Notes: generated by a model not told the origin, from the letters alone. Counted from the first letter of the stretch, positions 1 to 9,728 are shown. The stretch: 64,000 nucleotides of DNA from Enterococcus sp. DIV0212c (GCF_017377505.1 NZ_JAFREN010000001.1:78179-142178); one strand, 5' to 3'. Program-made: numbers and translations.

Positions 1-502
1 CAGCTTTTGCACGAGCCAATGCTGAATAATATAAATTGTCATATTCTTTGGCCGGTCTTAATTTTTTAAAGCCATCTTTAATTGCTTTATCTGTTTGAGA
101 AGAGATCCATAAACGTTTGACTGGCTTATTAAAATGGACATATTCTAAGATCCAACGAGCAACTAGCTCTCCTTCACGTCCAGCATCTGTTGCGATGACC
201 GCTTCTGTAACATCTTTTCTATTTGCTAATTGTTTGATTGCTTTTAATTGATGACCAGTTTTTGGTAATGGTTTGATTCCTAGGTTTTTCGGTACCATCG
301 GCAAAGTTTCCATCTGCCATGATTGCCATTCTTTATTGATATCTTCTGGCATTTTTAATCCTAACAAGTGTCCTAATGCCCAAGTTACGATCACATTTGG
401 TCCTTCATAATAGCTTTTATTTTTTTGATTTGCGCCTAGCACTTTACTTAAATCTTTGGCAACACTAGGTTTTTCAGCAATAATCAGTTGTTTGTTTGCC
501 AT
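1..502 (-). CDS. topB: DNA topoisomerase III, N-terminal part (runs off the left edge)
   Basis: The first 167 codons of a type IA topoisomerase, read leftwards from an ATG at 502; the rest lies outside the window. Type IA enzymes cut one DNA strand through a tyrosine and help resolve linked or recombining DNA. The Toprim domain is visible: an early AEKPS motif (about residues 9-13) with its catalytic glutamate, and an acidic DAGREGE motif at about residues 106-112. The usual family form is DADREGE, so one Asp is Gly here. The active tyrosine would be in the missing part. Topoisomerase III is preferred over topoisomerase I because of the short N terminus that leads directly into Toprim. Confidence 0.85.
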   Translation of the reverse strand, partial: MANKQLIIAEKPSVAKDLSKVLGANQKNKSYYEGPNVIVTWALGHLLGLKMPEDINKEWQSWQMETLPMVPKNLGIKPLPKTGHQLKAIKQLANRKDVTEAVIATDAGREGELVARWILEYVHFNKPVKRLWISSQTDKAIKDGFKKLRPAKEYDNLYYSALARAKA

Positions 503-640
503 TTATTCCACTCGCTTTCTATGTTTCCTTATGTAAATTGAATTGTTTTAAAAAATGTCAATAAGTTGATTTTACCACATTCTCACCATTCTTCACCTCT
601 TTTATTTGAAGCATTTTTATTGAAATGTAAAAGAAAGAGC

Positions 641-667
641 TTTATACTTACTATTTGTAAGTATAAA
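641..667. promoter_or_regulatory. Perfect 11-bp inverted repeat before the DsbA-like gene
   Basis: Arms TTTATACTTAC and GTAAGTATAAA are separated by TATTT, ending 23 bases before the ATG at 691. The position fits a repressor operator or promoter overlap. The core resembles operators of HxlR/DUF24 redox regulators, but the regulator is not encoded next to it, so that link is a guess. Confidence 0.5.
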
Positions 668-690
668 ATACTACCTAGCAAGGAGAAACT

Positions 691-1404
691 ATGATTACTA
701 TTGAATTTTTTCACGATGTTATCTGCAGTTTTTGTTTTCCAATGTCTTATCGAATGAGACAAGTTCAAAAAGAATTGCCTGAAATAAACATTATTCACCG
801 CTCTTTCGCGTTAGCTAGAGATGAAGAGGATCATATTCAAATGTTTGGTTCTAGAGAAAATGCGAAAAATGAAATCTTATCTCATTGGGTTCATGCGAAT
901 CAAAATGACGATCTTCACCGTTTTAACATTGAAGGAATGAAAAAAGCCGACTTTCCTTTTCCAACATCAATGAATGGCTTACTTGCAGCAAAAGCCGCTA
1001 GTGTAGTTGCAGGTGAAGCTGGTTATTGGGACATCTTTGATGCTTTACAAGAAGCATTATTCGTTCATAGTCAAAATATTGATGAGCCCTCTGTCGTTGA
1101 ATCAGTTGTCAAAAACAGCTCTATTGATTTTCAAGAATGGCAACAAGCCTTCAATAATCCGGCAACTTTAGCATTGGTAGAAGATGATTTTCGAGTAGCA
1201 AATGCTTATCAACTTAGTGGAGTACCAGCATTAATCGTAAATGGAAAATATCTGATCAATGGCGCACAGCCTTTGGAACAAATCCTCCAAGCACTTCAAA
1301 CAATCAAAGAAAAAGAAGAACCCATTATTGAAGTGATTGAAAATAGCGATTCAGAAAATGGCTCTTGCAATATGGAAGATGGTAAATGGGTTTGTAAGGA
1401 CTAA
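691..1404 (+). CDS. DsbA-family (FrnE-like) thiol oxidoreductase
   Basis: A 237-residue cytosolic protein with no signal peptide. The N-terminal strand MITIEFFHDVICSFC carries a CXXC-type active site, Cys12-Ser-Phe-Cys15, where the DsbA/FrnE/2-hydroxychromene isomerase superfamily has its redox centre. A GVPALIVNGKY segment near residue 180 supplies the cis-proline loop of the thioredoxin fold. The C terminus adds two more cysteines (SCNMEDGKWVCKD), as in some FrnE proteins that use a second pair. A good AAGGAG site precedes the ATG. It stands alone between an inverted-repeat promoter region and a strong terminator. The likely role is a disulfide or polyphenol/stress-related oxidoreductase; the substrate is unknown. 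Confidence 0.8.
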   Translation: MITIEFFHDVICSFCFPMSYRMRQVQKELPEINIIHRSFALARDEEDHIQMFGSRENAKNEILSHWVHANQNDDLHRFNIEGMKKADFPFPTSMNGLLAAKAASVVAGEAGYWDIFDALQEALFVHSQNIDEPSVVESVVKNSSIDFQEWQQAFNNPATLALVEDDFRVANAYQLSGVPALIVNGKYLINGAQPLEQILQALQTIKEKEEPIIEVIENSDSENGSCNMEDGKWVCKD

Positions 1405-1415
1405 TACAGCTAGGC

Positions 1416-1460
1416 AAAAAAAAGCGAGTGAACATTAAAAAATGTTTGCTTGCTTTTTTC
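1416..1460 (+). terminator. Intrinsic terminator of the DsbA-like gene
   Basis: Stem AAGCGAGTGAACATT pairs with AATGTTTGCTTGCTT and is followed by a T run, just after the stop codon at 1404. Confidence 0.8.
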
Positions 1461-1467
1461 AAAAAAA

Positions 1468-1528
1468 CGTAAAGATATCTTTACGAAAAAAAGTTAGTTA
1501 TGCTAAAATAAAGTAAAGATATCTTTAC
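1468..1528. promoter_or_regulatory. Twin palindromic operators around the XRE promoter
   Basis: The perfect palindrome GTAAAGATATCTTTAC occurs twice, at 1469-1484 and 1513-1528, with centres 44 bp apart. A plausible -10 (TAAAAT, 1504-1509) lies between them, and the first copy overlaps the likely -35 (TTTACG, 1480-1485). The next gene encodes an XRE regulator, so autoregulation is likely. Confidence 0.7.
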
Positions 1529-1548
1529 CTAAATAGGAGATTATCATT

Positions 1549-1752
1549 ATGACAGTCCATAATAAGATCAAAGAAATACGTGAAAGTAAAAAGATTCCCC
1601 AAATTCAAATGGCCACTGAATTAGGTGTTTCTAGACAAACAATGAATGCGATTGAGAAAACGAAGTATAATCCAAGCTTAGAATTATCTTTAAAAATAGC
1701 AAAATATTTTGATATGCATGTAGAAGAAATTTTTAAATTAGAGGAGGAATAA
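1549..1752 (+). CDS. Small XRE/Cro-type DNA-binding regulator
   Basis: A 67-residue protein that is almost only a helix-turn-helix domain. The region IPQIQMATELGVSRQTMNAI is a typical XRE recognition segment, followed by KYNPSLELSLKIAKYFD and a short acidic tail. This matches the small YozG/Cro-like class that is often paired with a membrane protein. RBS TAGGAGA lies upstream. Twin 16-bp palindromes flank its promoter and are the obvious binding sites. The next gene starts three bases after its stop, so the two form an operon in which the regulator probably controls the membrane partner. Confidence 0.85.
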   Translation: MTVHNKIKEIRESKKIPQIQMATELGVSRQTMNAIEKTKYNPSLELSLKIAKYFDMHVEEIFKLEEE

Positions 1753-1755
1753 CGA

Positions 1756-2121
1756 ATGATGTTTTTGCAAATCATCCCATTATTATTAATAGCGGTCTTT
1801 ACGTTTAGCTCTATTTTCAACGCTGTTAAAGTGATTGTTCAAGTAAAAAAAGGAAATTTAGATGAACTGGAGAAAAAAATCATTTTAGATTCTTTGGTTT
1901 ATACCATGATTACCATTTTGATTTTACACCTAATTCAGTTGGTGTTAGGAATCGTAGCTAATCTTAGCCCGTATAAATTTCATTACCGACCAATCATTTC
2001 CAGTGGTATTCCCTTCAATAGTGTGATAAGTAACTCACCTGTACATTTTGAAGCTATCATTTTCGATTGTCTTGTTTTTTCATTTATTTACTTTCTTAAA
2101 AAAAGAAAATATAGGGATTAA
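1756..2121 (+). CDS. Small membrane protein paired with the XRE regulator
   Basis: A 121-residue protein with three predicted membrane spans (about residues 3-25, 49-71 and 100-115) and a basic C terminus KKRKYRD. The RBS GAGGAGG lies at the end of the upstream regulator gene. The first codons are ATG ATG, so the start may be one codon later. No catalytic motif is visible. Regulator plus membrane protein pairs of this type are common in Firmicutes and usually of unknown function. It ends inside a bidirectional terminator. Confidence 0.7.
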   Translation: MMFLQIIPLLLIAVFTFSSIFNAVKVIVQVKKGNLDELEKKIILDSLVYTMITILILHLIQLVLGIVANLSPYKFHYRPIISSGIPFNSVISNSPVHFEAIIFDCLVFSFIYFLKKRKYRD

Positions 2122-2155
2122 GGAATAAGCATTTTATTCCTTAGTCTCTATATTT
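2107..2155. terminator. Bidirectional terminator between convergent genes
   Basis: Arms of about 22 bases (2107-2128 and 2134-2155) pair almost throughout, with AAGGAATAA/TTATTCCTT at the centre and A/T runs at both ends. It serves the plus-strand membrane gene and the minus-strand DUF1033 gene. Confidence 0.75.
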
Positions 2156-2520
2156 TATACAAGACTACTCTTACAACATTTTGGTTTCACACAATCATTA
2201 TGGCGTTCATGAAAATCATCGCCGCTTTCAAAGGTAACTGCTTGAAGATCTTTCAGCAACGCTAGTCCTTTATATTGTTGCAGATCCTCATCACATTCGT
2301 CACACCAACGTTCATCACCGTCAGTCCAAAAAGCAGCTAGATAATTGACTTTTGTATTTATGTATTCATAGGTTGAAGAGAGTTCTTGCCATTTTTTTAT
2401 GTAGTAACGTTCTGCGTCTTCCAAACAATCAAATGTTTTATTTTCTTCGATATCTTCTTGCCAGTCTTCAAAAAACCACCAAGGCTCATTATCGCCGTAC
2501 ATGGTAACAACTTGGTACAT
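2155..2520 (-). CDS. DUF1033 family protein
   Basis: A 121-residue acidic, tryptophan-rich soluble protein beginning MYQVVTMYGDNEPWWFFEDW, the hallmark start of the DUF1033 family of lactic acid bacteria. It has two CXXC-like spots (WCDECDED near residue 78 and KPKCCKS near the C terminus), so metal or thiol chemistry is possible. The family has no firmly established role. It is monocistronic and ends in the shared bidirectional terminator. Confidence 0.75.
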   Translation of the reverse strand: MYQVVTMYGDNEPWWFFEDWQEDIEENKTFDCLEDAERYYIKKWQELSSTYEYINTKVNYLAAFWTDGDERWCDECDEDLQQYKGLALLKDLQAVTFESGDDFHERHNDCVKPKCCKSSLV

Positions 2521-2684
2521 CGATCGATCACTCCAATTCTTTATACAAGAGCTATTCTAGTCACTTAGTATAAAACTTTCAACTTAACTGCTTGTGAAAT
2601 AGTTTTTGTTTAAACGTTCATTATTTTTATTTTACCATAACTCTTATGTAACAAAAGAAGAAAATTGATTTTCTATTTATTTCA

Positions 2685-2713
2685 TTGCGTATAGAAAAGG
2701 CATTTGCTAAAAT
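2685..2713 (+). promoter_or_regulatory. Promoter of the 130-residue membrane protein
   Basis: -35 TTGCGT (2685-2690), 17-bp spacer, extended -10 TGC-TAAAAT (2705-2713). It places transcription start near 2720 and rules out translation from the in-frame TTG at 2685. Confidence 0.65.
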
Positions 2714-2744
2714 ATGGAAAGAACAGAAAGGAACGTTTGTTAAT

Positions 2745-3137
2745 ATGAAAAAACCTGTATTTTGGAACTCAATTGCTATTTATTTACTCTTATATAATAA
2801 TATTTTACTCATTATTTCATTAATCATGGCGTTAAAAGCTGTGGTTGAAGGAAACGGAACGTTTGGATCGGATGTTTGGTATCAGATTTTTGTTTTCCTT
2901 ATTTATATCATTGTGATTGCTGGATTAATGACAGGTGGAAAAAAAGGTTATCTATTATCCATACTCTTCATTCCATTTATTTTTATCATGTACTTTTATC
3001 CGCCGATGATTGTTAGCATGTTTCCTAAAATGATTATGTTAGCCTTTCGTGTGGTTGAATTGGTTTCAATGGTTTATCTCGTTGTTTCACCAGAATCAAG
3101 AGCTTATTTCCGTAACTGTAATCAAAAAAGCGAGTAG
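2745..3137 (+). CDS. Hypothetical four-span membrane protein
   Basis: About 130 residues with four predicted membrane segments (roughly residues 8-30, 45-64, 68-88 and 95-116 from the chosen start) and a charged C terminus. The reading frame stays open upstream to a TTG at 2685. That TTG lies in the -35 box of the promoter, while ATG 2745 has an AGAAAGGA site 13 bases upstream, so 2745 is preferred. No family motif recognised. It is followed directly by a terminator that includes its stop codon. Confidence 0.65.
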   Translation: MKKPVFWNSIAIYLLLYNNILLIISLIMALKAVVEGNGTFGSDVWYQIFVFLIYIIVIAGLMTGGKKGYLLSILFIPFIFIMYFYPPMIVSMFPKMIMLAFRVVELVSMVYLVVSPESRAYFRNCNQKSE

Positions 3138-3158
3138 GAAAAAATCCTACTCGTTTTT
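3124..3158 (+). terminator. Intrinsic terminator
   Basis: CGAGTAGGA (3131-3139) pairs with TCCTACTCG (3145-3153), followed by TTTTTA. The stop codon of the upstream gene lies in the 5' arm. Confidence 0.85.
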
Positions 3159-3203
3159 ATTTTAGAATTTTTGAACTAAAACTAACTCCTAGCTCAAGTT
3201 TTT

Positions 3204-4343
<1,140 letters not shown>

Positions 4344-4483
4344 TCAATTTAGATTCTGAACTCATCTACGATTTGAAGGTCGTAACTTTTCAGTGATACT
4401 TATTATACTAGTATTTTGGAAGAAGTAAAGGTATTAAGAGGAAACAACGGGAACCTTAGTAAATTTTTCTACAGTTTAACATT

Positions 4484-4523
4484 AAAAAAATAAGACTAGA
4501 CCTTTTCGATCTTGTCTTATTTT
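4484..4523 (-). terminator. Terminator of the desulfurase/DUF1831 unit
   Basis: AAAATAAGAC pairs with GTCTTATTTT around a short loop. On the minus strand it is followed by a T run, so it would separate the DUF1831/desulfurase transcript from mnmA. Confidence 0.7.
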
Positions 4524-4535
4524 AAGATTTACAAA

Positions 4536-4877
4536 CTAAACTTTCTCCAACACACCACGACTAATCATCCCATCCATCAAGAAATAGAACTTTTCTTGAC
4601 TCATTGCATGAGACTCATTTTTGAAAATATTCATCGATTTTAAACCATTAGCAGTTGTTACTGACATTTTCAACGTTTTCAAATCTTCAGCGATCGTGAT
4701 TTTTAATTTAAAGCCTTCTTTACTTTGGGGTGTTGCATCCAACGGACGGATCAATTGAAAGTTACCTGAATTTGTTTCAGTGAAGCCGTTATCTTTTAAT
4801 GTGTATTTTTTTGCTTGCTCATTTACTTTATAAAATACTGTACAACCTTCTACTGTTGCTTTTTCTTTAAATGCCAT
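4536..4877 (-). CDS. DUF1831 family protein
   Basis: A 113-residue soluble protein (MAFKEKATVEGCTVFYKVNE...). It matches the small DUF1831 family found beside cysteine desulfurase and mnmA genes in lactobacilli and enterococci. There is a clear RBS (AGAGGTGG) upstream. No catalytic motif is visible. The context suggests a link to tRNA thiolation or sulfur transfer, but its action is unknown. Confidence 0.8.
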   Translation of the reverse strand: MAFKEKATVEGCTVFYKVNEQAKKYTLKDNGFTETNSGNFQLIRPLDATPQSKEGFKLKITIAEDLKTLKMSVTTANGLKSMNIFKNESHAMSQEKFYFLMDGMISRGVLEKV

Positions 4878-4959
4878 TTTTCCACCTCTTTATTTATTGT
4901 CTCTTTTATTATAGTAGTTACGCTTTCTTTTTGCTAGTTCTAATTGTTTTTTCTTTCGC

Positions 4960-6123
4960 TTATTGCTTTATCTTTTGAATTGTTTCAATCAAGATCGTCA
5001 CAAATCGTTGGATTTGTTCTTCATCATTGCCTAAGCCAAAACTGATTCTGACTGATTCTTTAATAGCTGGATGATTCTTGTCATACATTGCTTCTAACAC
5101 ATGAGACGGTTCTACCGTTCCTGCCGTACAAGCTGAGCCTGTTGAAATTGCAATACCTTGAAGATCTAAATGCATTAATAATAAATCACTTGATACATCT
5201 GGAAACCATATATTTAAAATATGAGCCAGTTTATTTTCAGGATTGCCGTTGATTTGATACTCAACTTCTGCTTGATCCAATTGAGCTAAGATCATTTGTT
5301 GGAAATTATTGTACTTTTCATGTCTCTTTTCTTTTTCAGCATTAGTCAAAAGTTCAACTGCTTTACCCATTCCAGCAATACCAGCTAGATTTTCAGTTCC
5401 TGCTCGACGTTTTTCTTCCTGTTCTCCCCCATGCAAAAATGCAGGCAAAGAAATCCCATCATTTTTATATAAAAAGCCAACGCCCTTTGGTCCATTGATT
5501 TTATGAGCCGAAATACTTAATAAATCAATTCCAACTTCATGAGGTAAAATCTGTTCAGAACCATACGCTTGGACAGCATCTGTATGAAAAACTGCTTGAT
5601 GATTTTTTAACAAGGCACCTATTTCTTTGATCGGCAACAGATTTCCAATTTCATTATTGCCATACATCACAGAAACTAATATTGTATCTTCACGCAATGA
5701 TTTCTCAACATCGCCAACATCAAGCGTCCCTTTTTCATTAACTGGTAAGTAAGTTACTTCAAATCCCATACCTTCCAGATATTTCATCGTCTCCAAAACA
5801 GCCGGATGTTCGATTGCGGTTGTAATTAAATGCATTCCTTGATCTTTTTTGGAAAGAGCCGTTGCAATGATTGCTGTATTATCGCCTTCTGTACCGCCGC
5901 TATTGAATATGATTTCATGTGGATTAACGTGCAAACTTGCTGCAATCACTTGTCTAATATCTTCCAACTTTCGATGGGCTTGTCTACCGAATGTATGGAT
6001 ACTGGAAGGATTGCCAAAAGTATTCGCCATTTCATCTGCCATTATCTCAATAACCGCTGGATGCGTTGGCGTTGTTGCTGCATGATCTAAATAAATGGAT
6101 TCCACTAAACTCGTCCTTTCCAA
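4960..6123 (-). CDS. Cysteine desulfurase (NifS/IscS-like)
   Basis: A 387-residue PLP enzyme that takes sulfur from cysteine as a persulfide. It starts with the typical YLDHAATTPTHPAV segment. The PLP lysine is in SISAHKINGPKG (about residue 208) and the active cysteine in STGSACTAG (about residue 332). The RRAGTENLAGI motif is also present. The neighbouring mnmA on the same strand suggests a dedicated role in tRNA 2-thiouridine synthesis, as for the B. subtilis YrvO-MnmA pair; no IscU- or SUF-like gene is close by. Confidence 0.92.
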   Translation of the reverse strand: MERTSLVESIYLDHAATTPTHPAVIEIMADEMANTFGNPSSIHTFGRQAHRKLEDIRQVIAASLHVNPHEIIFNSGGTEGDNTAIIATALSKKDQGMHLITTAIEHPAVLETMKYLEGMGFEVTYLPVNEKGTLDVGDVEKSLREDTILVSVMYGNNEIGNLLPIKEIGALLKNHQAVFHTDAVQAYGSEQILPHEVGIDLLSISAHKINGPKGVGFLYKNDGISLPAFLHGGEQEEKRRAGTENLAGIAGMGKAVELLTNAEKEKRHEKYNNFQQMILAQLDQAEVEYQINGNPENKLAHILNIWFPDVSSDLLLMHLDLQGIAISTGSACTAGTVEPSHVLEAMYDKNHPAIKESVRISFGLGNDEEQIQRFVTILIETIQKIKQ

Positions 6124-6178
6124 ATCATTTATATTGGAACTAGTTTACCATAACTAGAAGTGTTCCTCAAAGAATGAC

Positions 6179-7078
6179 TTATTTATTTACAAAACGTTTT
6201 TCTTTTCGATAAGTATAAATATTTCCATATGTGAAAACTGCGATCGCCAACCAAATAAAGCCAAATGCAATAAATTGATCCATCGAGTAAGGCTCGTGAA
6301 ATAAGAAAATAGCACACAATAACATTAATGTCGGATTGATGTATTGGATAAAGCCGAGAATAATATACGAAATCCGTTTCGCTGCCTCAGCAAATAGCAA
6401 CAGTGGAATAGCTGTCACGATTCCAGCACCCATCAATAAAAGATTCGTTGATACTTCATAAGTCATAAAGCCTTGTTTTGAAAAACCAAACAGATAAATC
6501 AATGCAACAGGCAAAATAACCAATGTTTCAATCGTCAAACCTGTATGTGAGCTGACTGAAACACCTTTTTTGATTAAACCATAAATACTAAACGAAAATG
6601 CCATAATTAAAGAAGCCACAGGAATGACGCCTGTTTGAATAGTCAGAAGAATTACACCTGTTAACGCCAATCCACAAGCAATCATCCCAAAACGACTTAA
6701 TCGCTCTTTTAAAACAAGTGTTGCCAGTAAAACATTTACCAAAGGATTCATATAATAACCTAAACTAGCTTCCGTCACATGACCTTGGCTAACTGTATAA
6801 ATAAAGGTAAACCAATTAATAGAAATTAAGATAGATGCACAAATAATAGCAGTTAATTTTCTTTTATTTTTAAAGACACTCTTTACTTCAGTTAAAAACG
6901 CTGACCATTTCCCAGTCACTAAAATATAAATAATCATAAATAAAAATGACCAAACGATTCGGTAACACAAGATATCTAAAGGATCGACTGTTGGCAATAA
7001 TTTCCAATATAAAGGAATGATCCCCCAAAATATATATGCTATAAAACCTAAGATAATACCTTTTTTCTGTTCTTCCAT
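6179..7078 (-). CDS. rarD: EamA-family transporter RarD
   Basis: A 299-residue permease with ten predicted membrane spans, arranged as two EamA halves. The start GIILGFIAYIFWGIIPLYWK is typical of RarD. RBS GGAGGGA lies five bases before the ATG. RarD is placed in the drug/metabolite transporter superfamily; substrates are not well defined. Monocistronic between the desulfurase and prs genes, on the same strand as both. Confidence 0.85.
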   Translation of the reverse strand: MEEQKKGIILGFIAYIFWGIIPLYWKLLPTVDPLDILCYRIVWSFLFMIIYILVTGKWSAFLTEVKSVFKNKRKLTAIICASILISINWFTFIYTVSQGHVTEASLGYYMNPLVNVLLATLVLKERLSRFGMIACGLALTGVILLTIQTGVIPVASLIMAFSFSIYGLIKKGVSVSSHTGLTIETLVILPVALIYLFGFSKQGFMTYEVSTNLLLMGAGIVTAIPLLLFAEAAKRISYIILGFIQYINPTLMLLCAIFLFHEPYSMDQFIAFGFIWLAIAVFTYGNIYTYRKEKRFVNK

Positions 7079-7218
7079 AAGTCCCTCCTAAATATAAACG
7101 CACAATGGGCTCGTTCAGTTCCTTTAAAAACAGGAAAACTGCAGATGATATGCTTTATCTCAGCACAGTTCCAGTTTTTTTCAAGAACTTACCCGTGAAG
7201 CTAAACAACTAGTTAAAA

Positions 7219-7252
7219 AAGAAGTCCAGCCGATTCGGCTGCTGGACTTCCT
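7219..7252 (-). terminator. Terminator of the PRPP synthase gene
   Basis: GAAGTCCAGC (7221-7230) pairs with GCTGGACTTC (7241-7250), extended inward by AGCCGA/TTCGGCT. The minus strand continues with TTTTTT. Confidence 0.85.
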
Positions 7253-7276
7253 TACTTAACAATACATAAAATTAAA

Positions 7277-8242
7277 TTATTTTTCTTCTAAACGAAACAA
7301 AGGACTCATCGGTGTGTTTTCATGGATTCGTTTCACTGCTTCACCCATCAACTCAGCACAAGAAACGATATTTAGCGCTTCTGGTTTGCGATCGTCAGAA
7401 ATAAAGACTGAATCAGTTACACAAATTTGTTCGATCGGAGATTCATCTAAAGTCGCCTTAGCTCCTTTTGAAAGTAAACCGTGAGACGCACAAGCATAAA
7501 TACTTTTTGCACCATTTTCTTTTAAAATTTCTGCAGCTGTAGCCAGTGTTCCACCTGTATTTAAAATATCATCTACTAAAATGCAAGTCTTCCCTTTGAC
7601 TTCCCCAATAACATAACCTGAACGTACACCATCAACCTCATCTTGATCAACGATTGCTAATGTTGCATCTAGATATTCAGACAAGCTTCTTGCTCGCTGC
7701 ACACCACTATTTTTAGGTGAGACTACAACGATATCTTCTCCAACTAATTGTTGCTGACGATAATTATGAGCAAATAGCGGCATCGTGAATAAATTATCTA
7801 CAGGAATATCAAAGAAGCCTTGAACTTGAACTGTGTGTAAATCAAGTGTTAATACGCGTGTTGCACCTGCTTCTTCTAATAAATTAGCAACTAATTTTGC
7901 AGTGATCGGTTCTCTTGGTTTGGCTGTTCGATCTTGTCTGGCATACCCATAGTAAGGCAATACCACATTGATTGTTTTGGCGCTTGCTCGTTTTAATGCA
8001 TCAATCATGATCAACAATTCCATTAAATTATCATTCACTGGAAGGTTGGTCGATTGAACAAGAAAAACATGGTCCCCGCGAATACTCTCTTCAATATTGA
8101 TTTGAATCTCTCCATCACTAAATTGGCGCACCGTACTTTTTCCCAGTTCAGTCCCGACAACTTTAGCAATTTTCTCTGCTAAAGGGCGATTGGCATTCAA
8201 ACTAAAGATTCGTAATGTTTTATCCTGGTATTTTTGGGTCAT
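7277..8242 (-). CDS. prs2: Ribose-phosphate pyrophosphokinase, divergent paralogue type
   Basis: A 321-residue protein of the class I PRPP synthase family (ribose 5-phosphate + ATP to PRPP + AMP). The ATP-binding start ([16 protein letters not shown]), the catalytic YGYARQDR loop and the [18 protein letters not shown] segment are present. Two normally strict loops differ. The usual SPDxGGVxRA is [10 protein letters not shown] (about residues 170-179), and the ribose-phosphate loop DDxIDTAGT is DDILNTGGT (about residues 219-227). Enterococci and lactobacilli often carry such a second Prs next to a canonical one elsewhere, so prs2 is a tentative symbol. Activity or regulation may differ from the housekeeping enzyme. 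Confidence 0.85.
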   Translation of the reverse strand: MTQKYQDKTLRIFSLNANRPLAEKIAKVVGTELGKSTVRQFSDGEIQINIEESIRGDHVFLVQSTNLPVNDNLMELLIMIDALKRASAKTINVVLPYYGYARQDRTAKPREPITAKLVANLLEEAGATRVLTLDLHTVQVQGFFDIPVDNLFTMPLFAHNYRQQQLVGEDIVVVSPKNSGVQRARSLSEYLDATLAIVDQDEVDGVRSGYVIGEVKGKTCILVDDILNTGGTLATAAEILKENGAKSIYACASHGLLSKGAKATLDESPIEQICVTDSVFISDDRKPEALNIVSCAELMGEAVKRIHENTPMSPLFRLEEK

Positions 8243-8485
8243 GATTTCCTCCGTGATCTAGATATTTTCTTTTCTTATACTTGAAAACTTCATTTTCTAT
8301 TTTAACATTGATTCATTAAAAAATCATGGATCTTTTTCTTTCTTGTGACAAATGTTTGAAATTCTAACGACTTTTAATAGAAAAAAATGTGTGCTTACAA
8401 AATTGTTCGTGAAATCCATTAGGATCAGCTTGCTTTTAGATAGGTAGTGAGTAAAAATAGAAATTAAATAGGAGGTGATCGACTC

Positions 8486-9658
8486 ATGCATCACAAAAAA
8501 CACCATAAAAAAAGTAATCCTTGGGTACCTGCAGTAGTTATTTTGCTTTTAATCGTTCTTGTCGGATTGGAATCCTATCTGTTATTTTTTTACGATCATG
8601 CAAATCCTGCTACTAAAGAAACGGTTCAGACAAAGATCGAAACGCCAGCTCTTACACATGATGCACAACAAGCAGATAATTTTAATCAAGAAGTCCCTCC
8701 TTCTTCTGATTTTGCTAAACAAATAAACCAAAAACTAGAGGATAAACGGTTTATCGGAACTGCTTTAGTGATTCAAAATGGACAAATCATTCTCCAAAAA
8801 GGCTTTGGTTATGCAAATTTTGCTAAAAGTCAGCCAAATACTTATCAGTCACTTTTTCAAATTGGCTCCATTCAAAAAGCTTTGACAGCCGCGCTTGTGT
8901 TACAGCAAGTTCAAGCTCAAAAGCTTTCACTAGATGATACATTGAATCGGTTTTACCCAAGTGTCCAAGACAGTCAAAAAATAACGATCCGGCAATTACT
9001 TTCAATGAATTCAGGATTATATCAAAAAATTAAACCTAATATTATGATGTCTGACGATGCTTTTCTTCAATTTGCGATCTCTAATGCAACAATGAGTACT
9101 TATGGTCAATATAAATATGATGCAATCAACTACTATCTTTTAGTTGGGATTTTAGAACAATTAACAGGAACATCTTATTGCACCTTATTTAATCAGACCT
9201 TTATTCAAAAACTACATTTAAATCACACTTTATTTTATAGTGATTTCTTAAACTCAAATGAAAGAACATACGCATATGAAAGAGTCGAAGGTAAAGATTA
9301 CGGTTCAGAAATTGCCGATAAACCATTACTTTTCAAACAAGAAATTGGTACTGGCAGCGTTGGCATGACTGTTGGTGATCTATATATATTTTTCTCAACA
9401 CTTTTGTCAGGAAACATCGTTGACAAAGACACACTCAATTCACTATGGACACCTGAAACACAAGAAAATTATACTGGTGGTATTTATAATTATAAAAACT
9501 ATATTCGCGGTCACGGAGTCGAAGAAGGTTTTGAACCAAATGCTTATATTTCAAAAGATAAACAAAATGCAGTGCTCCTATTTACAAATCAAAATCCTAA
9601 AAATCAAACCTATACGGCGCTTGGTAAAGAAATATTTGATTTGTTAGGTTCCTATTAA
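8486..9658 (+). CDS. Membrane-anchored serine hydrolase (class C beta-lactamase / PBPX fold)
   Basis: A 390-residue protein with a His/Lys-rich cytosolic start (MHHKKHHKK), one membrane span (about residues 14-36), a linker, then a beta-lactamase-like domain outside the cell. The SXXK nucleophile motif is SIQK (Ser128/Lys131). The third motif appears as RGHGVEEGF near residue 345. The YXN motif expected before NYYLL reads YDA (Tyr211-Ala213), lacking the usual Asn. Family members act on D-Ala or D-Ala esters in the cell wall. RBS AGGAGGTGATC gives a confident start. Monocistronic. Confidence 0.8.
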   Translation: MHHKKHHKKSNPWVPAVVILLLIVLVGLESYLLFFYDHANPATKETVQTKIETPALTHDAQQADNFNQEVPPSSDFAKQINQKLEDKRFIGTALVIQNGQIILQKGFGYANFAKSQPNTYQSLFQIGSIQKALTAALVLQQVQAQKLSLDDTLNRFYPSVQDSQKITIRQLLSMNSGLYQKIKPNIMMSDDAFLQFAISNATMSTYGQYKYDAINYYLLVGILEQLTGTSYCTLFNQTFIQKLHLNHTLFYSDFLNSNERTYAYERVEGKDYGSEIADKPLLFKQEIGTGSVGMTVGDLYIFFSTLLSGNIVDKDTLNSLWTPETQENYTGGIYNYKNYIRGHGVEEGFEPNAYISKDKQNAVLLFTNQNPKNQTYTALGKEIFDLLGSY

Positions 9659-9676
9659 AAATAAATAATTACAACA

Positions 9677-9722
9677 CAAAAGGCTAAGATATAACTCTGA
9701 TAGTTGTATCTTAGCCTTTTTT
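9677..9722 (+). terminator. Intrinsic terminator of the serine hydrolase gene
   Basis: AAAAGGCTAAGATA pairs with TATCTTAGCCTTTT, followed by a T run. It ends seven bases before the first efa operator. Confidence 0.85.
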
Positions 9723-9728
9723 CACGTA

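Noticed and set aside
2685..2744. Longer version of the four-span protein starting at TTG 2685
   Set aside because: The TTG is the -35 box of a good extended -10 promoter, so it would not be transcribed; ATG 2745 has an RBS.
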